From assembly GCA_028289405.1 (NCBI GenBank), contig JANQPP010000071.1:110006-174005 (forward strand): 64,000 bases of DNA, in the 5' to 3' direction. The position numbers and the translations under genes were made by a program. This document shows positions 18,314-25,974 of the stretch, in pieces. The notes below the pieces were generated by a model, which was given only the letters and a program-made list of their open reading frames with translations, ran no database searches and was not told where the DNA came from. Position 1 is the stretch's first letter; each line of letters opens with the position of its first letter. Source of the DNA: Pirellulales bacterium (GTDB lineage Bacteria > Planctomycetota > Planctomycetia > Pirellulales > JANQPP01).

Positions 18314-18550
18314 ATGCCGGTTATTGTGAATCTCGATGTCGTGCTGGCCCGACGGAAAATGCGTTCCAACGAGTTGGCCGAGCGCATTGGCATCACGCCA
18401 CAGAATCTCTCCGTGCTCAAGAGCGGCCGCGCGAAGGCGATTCGCTTCAGCACGTTGGAAAAAATCTGTGAGGCGTTGGACTGCCAGCCCGGCGATCTCC
18501 TCGAGTTCCGCCCGGAGGCGGCGGAGCAGCCCCAGGAAGAATGTGTCTGA
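18314..18550 (+). CDS. Small XRE-family (YozG-like) HTH regulator
   Basis: A 78-residue Cro/CI-type regulator. The helix-turn-helix is SNELAERIGITPQNLSVLKSG and the C-terminal block LEKICEALDCQPGDLLEF is typical of YozG/DUF739-like regulators. It lies 91 bp after the DUF2975 gene. The last 77 bp of this gene are duplicated in inverted orientation at 23744-23820. Confidence 0.88.
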   Translation: MPVIVNLDVVLARRKMRSNELAERIGITPQNLSVLKSGRAKAIRFSTLEKICEALDCQPGDLLEFRPEAAEQPQEECV

Positions 18551-18642
18551 GAGAGAACGCGTACCGGGCTTCGTAATGGATTGGTAGGATGGTGGTCGCC
18601 ACCCACACCACGACTTATCTCTGGGAGATGAGCCTCATGGTA

Positions 18643-18656
18643 GGCGGCAAGCCGCC
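18643..18656. terminator. GC-rich hairpin between convergent genes
   Basis: GGCGGC AA GCCGCC, flanked by GTA and CCCTAC that can extend the pairing imperfectly. It lies between the ends of the xre gene and the leftward NHL-like gene, so it may act as a bidirectional terminator or be a short palindromic repeat. There is no T-tract. Confidence 0.4.
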
Positions 18657-18693
18657 GACCCTACGTACTTAAACTCAATCCGTTGCGATAGAA

Positions 18694-19731
18694 CTAGGGC
18701 ACCATCTTGTCAACGGTGACCAATGTGGAAAGGTGGCCGTTGCTACTGAGACGCCGCACTCGTGGACCGGCGGCACGTAGATCGTCGTGAACCTCCAGGA
18801 CATACAGATTGCCGCCGCCAACCGCGACACCCACCGGGGCCCAAGGTCTCTTCGCGGATAAGACGGATGAGACCTCTCCCGAAGGGGTAACCCGAATCAC
18901 GCGTCGCCCAGCATGATACGCGATAAATACGTTGTTTTCGGCACCGAATGCCAGGCCATAGAGACGATTGATCGTCGTGGGGGGACCGGTCTTTTGGGGC
19001 GGATCCAAGGGAGCTTTGTCCAACAAGTCCCGAGCGAGTGTATCCGTCCGCCCTTCGAGGGACATACGGCGGAGCCGATCACGGTCGAGCAGGTAAATCT
19101 GGCCATCCGGACCAAGTTTCATGTCCGTGATCATGCGAAATGTTGCCTGGTGAGCCGCGCCATCCACGTACAGCGGGCCCTGTTTCGCGCCAGCCAGCGT
19201 CGTGATTTTCCCGTCCGGGCCACGTCGGCGAATGGCGGCCCGCCCTCGGCCTTCGTCGTCCCGAATCGAATGCGCGAACAGGACGCTCCCATCCCCTAGC
19301 CGCACAAACGGAGCCCCACTGAAATCCGCACGGTTTTTGGCGGGTGGAATCACCTTCTCGCGTTTTCCGCTCGGCGTGATCCGGTTCAATTCGCAAGGAG
19401 CGACACCGGAAACCTCCAACTCTCGTTCGTAATAGAGCGTGCCATCCGTTTCGAGCTGGATACCGTGGGTCCAGGAATTCTCGACGTACGCGGTCAGCTT
19501 GCCGTCGGCATCGAGCTTCCAAATCGTCGTTTTGGCGACATCGGCGAAATACACATTGCCATTTCGGTCGATCGCAATGCCGTTGGCGGGATGAGCATCC
19601 GCGACCAGGCCCGCCAATAGCCACATGGCCGTGGCACTCATGGTGATGCCAATTAGGCGTGCGTCCAAGGATCTGATGAATACAAAACACATTGCCGACT
19701 TCAGCCGCCGAATGGAGTCTTCCTTGTTCAT
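18694..19731 (-). CDS. NHL/SMP-30-like beta-propeller protein, probably exported
   Basis: A 345-residue protein. A hydrophobic N-terminal stretch (GITMSATAMWLLAGLVADAHPA) looks like a signal peptide or anchor. The rest contains repeated propeller blades: NGIAIDRNGNVYFADV, GIQLETDGTLYYER, DMKLGPDGQIYLLDR, LYGLAFGAENNVFIAY, PVGVAVGGGNLYVLEV. NHL-like propellers serve as binding scaffolds or lactonase-like enzymes. No neighbouring gene is clearly linked. The exact start is uncertain; internal ATGs at about residues 14 and 31 are possible. Confidence 0.75.
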   Translation of the reverse strand: MNKEDSIRRLKSAMCFVFIRSLDARLIGITMSATAMWLLAGLVADAHPANGIAIDRNGNVYFADVAKTTIWKLDADGKLTAYVENSWTHGIQLETDGTLYYERELEVSGVAPCELNRITPSGKREKVIPPAKNRADFSGAPFVRLGDGSVLFAHSIRDDEGRGRAAIRRRGPDGKITTLAGAKQGPLYVDGAAHQATFRMITDMKLGPDGQIYLLDRDRLRRMSLEGRTDTLARDLLDKAPLDPPQKTGPPTTINRLYGLAFGAENNVFIAYHAGRRVIRVTPSGEVSSVLSAKRPWAPVGVAVGGGNLYVLEVHDDLRAAGPRVRRLSSNGHLSTLVTVDKMVP

Positions 19732-19834
19732 GCACTTGTTGACAATATAGCGTTTTGGTGAGTCGCGCGCAAATCAGCGGCAACAAAATGTTCAGCCCAA
19801 TCGTATGTGGCGGGCGCCGACCCCACGCCTACGA

Positions 19835-20740
19835 CTACTTCGCGCCGGTTGTCGGGCTTTGCTCCAGCATGGCGGCCAGGCCGGCGAGGGCCACTTCGAA
19901 GCGGGGACGGCTGTTCAGATGGGTCCGCCACCAGGCTTCCAGCAGTTCGGCGGTGGCGGCACGGTCCGCCTCCTCCGGCAACCAGGTCGCCAGAGCCAGC
20001 TCCGTGGTCCCGGTGGAATCCTCGCACCATTGCACGGTCGCGCCGGCGGCGATGGCCACGCGCAGCATGGCCAAACCGGGGACTCGTTCCCGCGATGTGG
20101 ACGGCAGCACTTCCGCGAAGCGGGGCAAGTCGAGATTCATCTGCGAAAGCAGCCATCCCAGTCGCAGCGGTTCCGGCAGGCGGTCCTCGGGATTGGCCAG
20201 CAAGGGCTCCAGGCGAAAGGCATTGTATGTGGCGTGCGATCCGCCTCCGCCCCCTTGAAACGGATACGCGAGCAGCACCACCGCCCGGGGCATTTGGACC
20301 GTTTCGTCGGTCAACCGCGCGACCTCCGCGAGAAAACCCGGACCTCGGGCCTCCCAATGCTCACGCAGGGGACGTGCTCGTAGGGCCAATTCTTTTTCCA
20401 GGCCGGGCACCAGCTTCTGCAGTCCCTTCTCCTGGACGGTGAAAAAAGCCGCCAATTCGGAAACGAGCGGATGATGGGCAGGCAATGCGACGGACTTCGC
20501 CACGGCCACTTCCGCCAGTTCCCGGGCTTGCCGGGTCGTGGCGGTGAGGCCCAGTCCATACTCAAGGATCGGTCGCGCTTCGATGCCGTAATTCGCGACG
20601 AGGAGCTGAAATTCCTCCACCACGGGCCGCAGCCAATCACTGAAACGCGCCTCCACGCAGCTTCGTCCAGAGAGCAGCGTCTCCACGCCATGTAGCAGGC
20701 TGGAGAGAGGATTCACTTCCCAAACCAATTCCGTCTTCAT
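19835..20740 (-). CDS. Conserved hypothetical protein
   Basis: A 301-residue soluble protein that I do not recognise. I chose ATG at 20740 (MKTELVWEV) because ATGA overlaps the stop of the upstream membrane-protein gene and the longer frame is merely antiparallel/shifted reading of it. It is leucine/alanine/glutamate-rich and mostly alpha-helical, with a glycine block FQGGGGGSHATYNAF about two thirds of the way through. The overlap links it to the upstream small membrane protein. Confidence 0.72.
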   Translation of the reverse strand: MKTELVWEVNPLSSLLHGVETLLSGRSCVEARFSDWLRPVVEEFQLLVANYGIEARPILEYGLGLTATTRQARELAEVAVAKSVALPAHHPLVSELAAFFTVQEKGLQKLVPGLEKELALRARPLREHWEARGPGFLAEVARLTDETVQMPRAVVLLAYPFQGGGGGSHATYNAFRLEPLLANPEDRLPEPLRLGWLLSQMNLDLPRFAEVLPSTSRERVPGLAMLRVAIAAGATVQWCEDSTGTTELALATWLPEEADRAATAELLEAWWRTHLNSRPRFEVALAGLAAMLEQSPTTGAK

Positions 20741-21189
20741 CGAGATTCGCCGCCACGGGATCGGGGTGGGGAGGGTCTGGGTATGCCTTCCGGTGAACCA
20801 TCGAACCGTTTGTGCCGCCTCATAAGTGTGCTGCGCACTTTCACGCTGAGCAAACCGGAAAGGACAATCCAAACCCAGATGAAGGGCCACCATAAAATAC
20901 CAAGGAAGCCCGAAGTAAAGCGCATGGAGAAATAGACATAGGCGAAAATAAGCGTGCTTGTAGCTCCGCCGATGGAAAAGGCTCGCTCCGAACCACGCCC
21001 GTAGACGATTCCCGCCACGAAGCCTGGAACCAGCAGCAAGGTGACCATGGCCAGGAAAAAACCAAGGGCGGGCAGAAACACTTGCCCCACGGCCAGCAGC
21101 ACCGCCACGACGGTGATCAGGATCAGCATGCTCCGCAGGCTGAACTGGTACCAAGGCTTATCCCACCCCTGGGCAGGTGCGTCGCTCAT
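20737..21189 (-). CDS. Planctomycete-type small membrane protein
   Basis: A 150-residue membrane protein beginning with YQFSLRSMLILITVVAVLLA, a segment recurrent at the start of many planctomycete proteins. It has four hydrophobic segments followed by a basic, proline-rich tail (RRHKRFDGSPEGIPRPSPP). The function is unknown. It is translationally coupled to the 301-residue hypothetical gene through ATGA. Confidence 0.75.
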   Translation of the reverse strand: MSDAPAQGWDKPWYQFSLRSMLILITVVAVLLAVGQVFLPALGFFLAMVTLLLVPGFVAGIVYGRGSERAFSIGGATSTLIFAYVYFSMRFTSGFLGILWWPFIWVWIVLSGLLSVKVRSTLMRRHKRFDGSPEGIPRPSPPRSRGGESR

Positions 21190-21399
21190 GGCATGTTCCC
21201 CCTTCTCTCCCCGTGGATCCCCGCCGCAGCCCCTTTTTTCCCATTCGCGCTACAAGTTTCTCGGATTTCAGGATGGACGCTTTGGAATAAATGGATCAAT
21301 CGAAGTGATTTTGCCGATAAAGCCGACGCGCGGGGACTCCCTGCGCTCGGACTGGCCAAGTGGCCGTGAATTCGTCCTTTTACCCAGGAAGCGCATCCT

Positions 21400-22335
21400 A
21401 TGGCGGAAATTCGTTGGGCCGGATGCTGGATGGTGGTCTTCTTGAGCGGCTGCCACATCGTGCCCGAAATCGCCCATCAGCCGATGATTCATAACCCCTT
21501 TCCGCAGTTGGGTAAAGTGGCCGTGGCCCCCTTCTTCAACCTGAGTACCGACCCTTCCGTAAACGGGCGGGAGTTCGCCGCTGCCTATTTTAATGAGCTG
21601 CAACAGATTCCGGGCTTCGAGGTCGTGCCCGTGGGTGTGGTGGAGCAGGTGATGCGGGAGAACGCCATTGATCTCTCTTCCCCGGCGGACGCACGGCGGT
21701 TGGCGAAATTACTCGATGTGGACGCGGTAGTGATCGGGGCAGTGACGGAATTCACTCCTTTCTATCCGCCCCGCTGTGGCCTGCGGGTGGAATGGTATGC
21801 CCATAATCCTTGCTTCCATCCGGTTCCCGTGGGATATGGGCTCCCCTGGGGCACGACGGAGGAGGAGTACATCCCAGACCGGCTCCGGTTGGAGGCGGAA
21901 TTGGAGCAAGCGAAAGTCATCGCCGAGGAACTGTCTCCCGCTCCGCCGGTGGAGGTCTCGGGCACACCGGGGGACCAAGAGGCAACGGCGGCTGCCGCCA
22001 GCATAAAGCCCGTGTCCGCCAATTCCTCTGCCACTGGTCCGCTCGCGGAAACGGTGTTACCACCGCCTGGCGGCAACGAACCTTGCTGGCCAACCGACGA
22101 GCCGGTGCTGCGTCACACGAGCGTTTATAACGGCCATGACAATGATGTGGTCGAAGCGCTAAAAAGCTACACCTCTTTTCAAAAGGATGATCGGCCCGGC
22201 GAATGGCATGCCTATCTCCAGAGGTCACACGACTTTATTCGGTTCTGCTGCCGCATGCATTTGTACGAGATGCTCACGGCACGTGGCGGCGCGGACCAAA
22301 CGCGAGTGGTGTTTCGGATGCGACCGAGCCGATAA
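21400..22335 (+). CDS. Putative lipoprotein
   Basis: A 311-residue protein with an N-terminal hydrophobic stretch and lipobox FLSGC (cysteine near residue 18). The first domain (KVAVAPFFNLS ... EFAAAYFNELQQIPGFEVVPVGVVEQVM ... LAKLLDVDAVVIGAVTEF) resembles the CsgG/GNA1162-type lipoprotein fold, where a short-lived beta strand motif is followed by 'DAVVIGxVT'. A central region rich in Ala/Pro/Thr follows (about 165-225). It is probably anchored in the periplasm or outer membrane; the role is unknown. Confidence 0.72.
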   Translation: MAEIRWAGCWMVVFLSGCHIVPEIAHQPMIHNPFPQLGKVAVAPFFNLSTDPSVNGREFAAAYFNELQQIPGFEVVPVGVVEQVMRENAIDLSSPADARRLAKLLDVDAVVIGAVTEFTPFYPPRCGLRVEWYAHNPCFHPVPVGYGLPWGTTEEEYIPDRLRLEAELEQAKVIAEELSPAPPVEVSGTPGDQEATAAAASIKPVSANSSATGPLAETVLPPPGGNEPCWPTDEPVLRHTSVYNGHDNDVVEALKSYTSFQKDDRPGEWHAYLQRSHDFIRFCCRMHLYEMLTARGGADQTRVVFRMRPSR

Positions 22336-22513
22336 CGTTTTTATGCCATAGGACAAAGCCCTTCGGTGACGTTCGTCCATCCATCCGGTTTCACGAACGA
22401 TGGAAGACGCAGTCGCGCACGTCGTGAGGTTTTCTCCCCAGGCTGGAAACTGAAGCCGCACGGCTAGCCCTCCCACTAGCAATCCCAAGGCACAGCGCGA
22501 GGAGAACTACTCG

Positions 22514-22762
22514 GTGTCGCAGCAAGATATCAATGTGTTGGCCTTGGTGAAGGGCACCGAGCGCTACGTCTTCCTCTTCGATGACGACAACCGGGCCGAG
22601 GCCCTCCGTGTACTGGGGCGTTACGCCTCACGGGGCGACCTCAGCTTTTCCTGGTACGACGCGGCCGTCCTCAGCCAAAAGATTCGGCAAGACACGCGCG
22701 AAACCCAGTCCAGCAACCGAATGGGGCGCCAAGAGACGCTGGACATCGACGAACTGTTCTGA
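22514..22762 (+). CDS. Small conserved hypothetical protein
   Basis: An 82-residue protein starting at GTG 22514 with a good GAGGAGAA ribosome site 8 nt upstream. The sequence (LALVKGTERYVFLFDDDNRAEALRVLGRYASRGDLSFSWYDAAVLSQKIRQ) is well-behaved and polar, with no signal peptide. It lies 38 bp ahead of the recombinase gene on the same strand and is probably co-transcribed. I do not recognise a family. Confidence 0.72.
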   Translation: MSQQDINVLALVKGTERYVFLFDDDNRAEALRVLGRYASRGDLSFSWYDAAVLSQKIRQDTRETQSSNRMGRQETLDIDELF

Positions 22763-22800
22763 GTCCGCGCTCGCGGATCGCCAGGCGAAGGCGTCCATCC

Positions 22801-23700
22801 ATGGAAACCGCGATTGGACGCTTCCTGCGTTATCTGTCCACGGAACGGAATGCTTCGTTCCATACAGTCAAGAGCTATCGCGAAGACCTGCATTCACTGA
22901 GCGAATACCTGGCCACCACTCATGGCAGGCCGCCTCCCCCTTCGCACATCCAAAGCATCGATCTGCGGGGCTACGTCGGCTGGCTGCACGAGAAGAACTA
23001 CGCCAAGTCGACTATTGCCCGGCGGTTGGCCTCGATGCGGTCCTTCTTTCGCTTCGGCCAGCGCGAAGGCTGGATGGAGACGAATCCCGCCAAACCGCTG
23101 CGGACACCCCGCCAAGGCCGGTCGCTGCCGCACTTCCTCTCCACCGACGAAATCGGCCGGCTTCTCGCCGCGCCACGCCGCGATCATCCGCGCGGACTCC
23201 GTGACCGCGCCATCTTGGAAACGATGTACGCGGCGGGTTTGCGCGTGAGCGAATTGGTGGGCCTCAATGACGCGGACCTCGATGAAGAGGAGGGCGTGCT
23301 GCTTGTGCGCGGCAAAGGGAAAAAGGAACGCTTCGCCCCGGTTGGCTCGTACGCCCTGCGAGCCATCGACGAATGGCGTGGTGTGCGGAAACTGGCCACG
23401 GAGTTTCAGGACCGTCCGGACGCGCCACTATTCACCAACCCCTCCGGCAAACGCCTTACGACGCGCAGCGTGGGCCGCATGCTGGAAAAATACCTCCGCC
23501 AGGCGGGGCTCGATACGCGCACCACGCCGCATACGTTGCGGCATAGCTTCGCCACGCATCTCCTCGATAGTGGAGCCGATATCCGCGCCGTGCAGGAACT
23601 ACTCGGCCACAAGAGCCTCGTCACCACGCAGATCTACACGCATCTCAGCACCGCCGGCCTGAAGGCGGTCTACGAAAAGGCCCATCCACGGGCGATCTGA
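22801..23700 (+). CDS. xerC: XerC/XerD tyrosine recombinase
   Basis: A 299-residue site-specific recombinase. The N-terminal SAM-like core-binding domain runs from residues 4-85; catalytic residues are visible in YAAGLRVSEL (Arg), HTLRHSFATHLLD (His-xx-Arg), LGHKS (His) and TQIYTHLS (nucleophile Tyr near 280). The length fits XerC/D exactly, so resolution of chromosome dimers is the likely job. It stands immediately left of an accessory-looking segment, but nothing shows that it mobilises it. XerC versus XerD cannot be decided. Confidence 0.9.
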   Translation: METAIGRFLRYLSTERNASFHTVKSYREDLHSLSEYLATTHGRPPPPSHIQSIDLRGYVGWLHEKNYAKSTIARRLASMRSFFRFGQREGWMETNPAKPLRTPRQGRSLPHFLSTDEIGRLLAAPRRDHPRGLRDRAILETMYAAGLRVSELVGLNDADLDEEEGVLLVRGKGKKERFAPVGSYALRAIDEWRGVRKLATEFQDRPDAPLFTNPSGKRLTTRSVGRMLEKYLRQAGLDTRTTPHTLRHSFATHLLDSGADIRAVQELLGHKSLVTTQIYTHLSTAGLKAVYEKAHPRAI

Positions 23701-24021
23701 ATTGGCTACCAATTCTGGAACAAAGCCCGGAACGTGCTCACTTTCAGGCACATTCTTCCTGAGGCTGCTCCGCCGCCTCCGGGCGGAACTTGAGGAGATC
23801 GCCGGGCTGGCAGTCCAACGCGGAATATCATTATCTGGGCTCCGCGAAAATCATGGCACAAATCGGCAAAGCCTTTGACCAGCATCAAAAGGTTGTACCA
23901 CTGGATATGAAGGTTAGGGTTAGGGAATCAGGGTTACGTCTGTCTTTGCGCGGTGCTACTAGGATCGGAGTGCGATTTCACAGTGCCCAAATGCCTAGCG
24001 TACATAAATAGAATAACCCAG
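23701..24021. other. Intergenic stretch with xre gene fragment
   Basis: Apart from the 77-bp inverted fragment of the xre gene (23744-23820) I see only noncoding sequence, including a short GGTTAGGGTTAGGG run near 23912. It separates the recombinase gene from the leftward oxidoreductase gene. Confidence 0.5.
23744..23820 (-). pseudogene. Fragment of an xre regulator gene (3' end)
   Basis: Read on the minus strand, 77 bp match the last 77 bp of the xre gene at 18474-18550 with 3 substitutions and keep the reading frame and stop (ALDCQPGDLLKFRPEAAEQ...). The upstream part of the gene is absent, so this is a truncated relic of a second copy or a recombination scar. Confidence 0.88.
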
Positions 24022-25926
24022 CTAAGGATCCGATCGATCCCAAATCACGCGAATGTAGTCGCCTCGTGTTCTCGTGTCGGACGGTGGCGGTGATTCCAAT
24101 CCCATCTTTTTAGCGAGGGAATTCCATTGCCGACGTACGACATCGGATAGTGGTTGCTCCAGTTCAACTGTGTGATTGGGGAACGCTGCGTGGTACTGTC
24201 CGATCAACTGTTTGCCGCGTTGGCCGTAATCGGCGGGTTCATCGTCGCGCGTTCGGTCGAGCGGGATGAAGCCACCGAGGCTACCCCACCACTGCACGGC
24301 TGCAAAGTCGGGGGATTCTTCGGAGACATCGGACGTATAGATCGTCGCGGTGCCGCTGGCATGCAGACGTTCTCGGATTTCAGCGGCAGAGATTTCGTGC
24401 AACGGTGAAGCGTTTTTCAAGGCAATCCCGATCGCTTCTCCAGCGGCTTGCCCCATCGACATCCATATCGGCTCCAATCGCAGAGCACAAAACCCAACGT
24501 GAGAGGACAATGCGGCCACCGGAACCGCGAGATTGTCGATCGATTTCGGCAGAAGCGTTCCGTAGGGAATCTGGTACGGCGCCGCCCGTTGGTAGAATTC
24601 ACCAGTGTGCCGGCCACCGATGGTCGGACCTTCGTGATCGGTGCCATGACAATTTGGGCCATAGTCGCCCATCGCGATCGCGTCTGTGTGAAAGATGGCG
24701 CGAGCGTGGTTGCTGCCGGGCAATCGTTCCGTATCACGTTGTGTAAACACGTATCGGCCAACCATGCGACGGCCTTCACGCACGTACAACTGTTCCGGCA
24801 TGTGTCGATTGGCGGTCCATTCGTCTTTGCACAACCCCCAAGATCGCGCTTCGGCCTGAAGCTGCTTTGGCACCTCCGCATCGTTCTGCAAAAAGTACAG
24901 CATGCCGAAATTGTGTCGCACGTGAGTATCGAAAATCGCCTGTCGCGCGGCCTCGTCCCCCTCGGGCCAACCGTTGTTCAAATGCGGCAGTGACAAACGG
25001 ACTTTGCTGTGCGACACATCATTGATGTCTCGTTTGCCGTTGGGCAATTTCGGCGTTTGCCGTTTGTAGATGCCACCGCGTAAACCACGATACGGATCGC
25101 CAAAGATATGTCGAATGGCCCCGTCGCGCAGTAGGGTCAACAGCGGCAGATATTCGGCCCGGTCGTAGCCCTTGGGCATCGGCACGACGACTCGGTTGTT
25201 TGGCCGATCGGTCATCGTGATGCGAAAATTGTAGCCCTGCAACTGGTCATCCGCGGAGGGTGGAGCGAGCGATTCCTGATACTCCGGACGACCTTCACGT
25301 CCGACGCGGTACGGGACGCCAGCCGCGGCCATCAAGTCGCCTTCGTAGGTCGCGTCGACGAAATACTTTCCTCTCAGCCGCCTCTCGGATTTCGGCGTGC
25401 GAAAAACAACCTCGCGCACCCGACGACCGTCAACCCGCACACTTTCGATTCCGTGTTCCGTCAGGACGGTGATCCCCGGCAATTCGTCCAGCATTTGACG
25501 CAGGACGCGATAATTCACCTCTGGTCCCGCATGCGTCCCTGACAAACTATGTTTGACTTGCGGCGACCCGTCTCCGTAGTGCGTACGATAGTGTTTTTCG
25601 ACGCGCCGATTCAGTTCCCGGAAGAGTCCAGTCCGCGCTTCAAATGTGCGAAAATCGGGATGCGTCAACCCGTTAGTCATCATCCCGCCAACGCGCTTGT
25701 AGGGCGTCACCAGTGCGATCGATAACGAAGCGTCTCGACGCGCGATCGGAATCGCCGTGGCGATACCGCCGGGCGTGGCACCGTAAACCACAACATCGAA
25801 CGACTCAGGCTGAGTCGATGAAACTGCCGCTGGCGCCGATCCAACGACGATCCACAAAATGGCTAGAAAGGCGCTACGCAAACGATGCATGATGGGATCC
25901 ATGGTTTGGACGAGTTTTGGATTCAT
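24022..25926 (-). CDS. Secreted FAD-dependent oxidoreductase
   Basis: A 634-residue protein. Its signal peptide (SAFLAILWIVVGSAPAAVSS) is followed by an FAD-binding domain of the FAD_oxidored (PF12831-like) type: FDVVVYGATPGGIATAIPIARR, KRVGGMMTNGLTHPDF, YFVDATYEGDLMAAAGVPY and NLAVPVAALSSHVGF, the standard landmarks. Such enzymes are abundant in planctomycetes, often near sulfatases or sugar catabolism genes; the substrate is unknown. It lies 48 bp downstream of the amidohydrolase-agarase fusion and is probably in its operon. Starts at residues 1, 9 or 13 are all possible. Confidence 0.86.
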   Translation of the reverse strand: MNPKLVQTMDPIMHRLRSAFLAILWIVVGSAPAAVSSTQPESFDVVVYGATPGGIATAIPIARRDASLSIALVTPYKRVGGMMTNGLTHPDFRTFEARTGLFRELNRRVEKHYRTHYGDGSPQVKHSLSGTHAGPEVNYRVLRQMLDELPGITVLTEHGIESVRVDGRRVREVVFRTPKSERRLRGKYFVDATYEGDLMAAAGVPYRVGREGRPEYQESLAPPSADDQLQGYNFRITMTDRPNNRVVVPMPKGYDRAEYLPLLTLLRDGAIRHIFGDPYRGLRGGIYKRQTPKLPNGKRDINDVSHSKVRLSLPHLNNGWPEGDEAARQAIFDTHVRHNFGMLYFLQNDAEVPKQLQAEARSWGLCKDEWTANRHMPEQLYVREGRRMVGRYVFTQRDTERLPGSNHARAIFHTDAIAMGDYGPNCHGTDHEGPTIGGRHTGEFYQRAAPYQIPYGTLLPKSIDNLAVPVAALSSHVGFCALRLEPIWMSMGQAAGEAIGIALKNASPLHEISAAEIRERLHASGTATIYTSDVSEESPDFAAVQWWGSLGGFIPLDRTRDDEPADYGQRGKQLIGQYHAAFPNHTVELEQPLSDVVRRQWNSLAKKMGLESPPPSDTRTRGDYIRVIWDRSDP

Positions 25927-25974
25927 GTGATGCGGACGGCCAGAGAGTCGCTGAACGTCGTGCAGCTTTGACCT

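Noticed and set aside
20741..21154. Upstream extension of the 301-residue hypothetical gene
   Set aside because: It overlaps a clear membrane-protein gene in another frame on the same strand; the ATGA overlap supports 20740.
23912..23925. GGTTAGGGTTAGGG, telomere-like run
   Set aside because: Two units are too few to mean anything in a bacterial chromosome.
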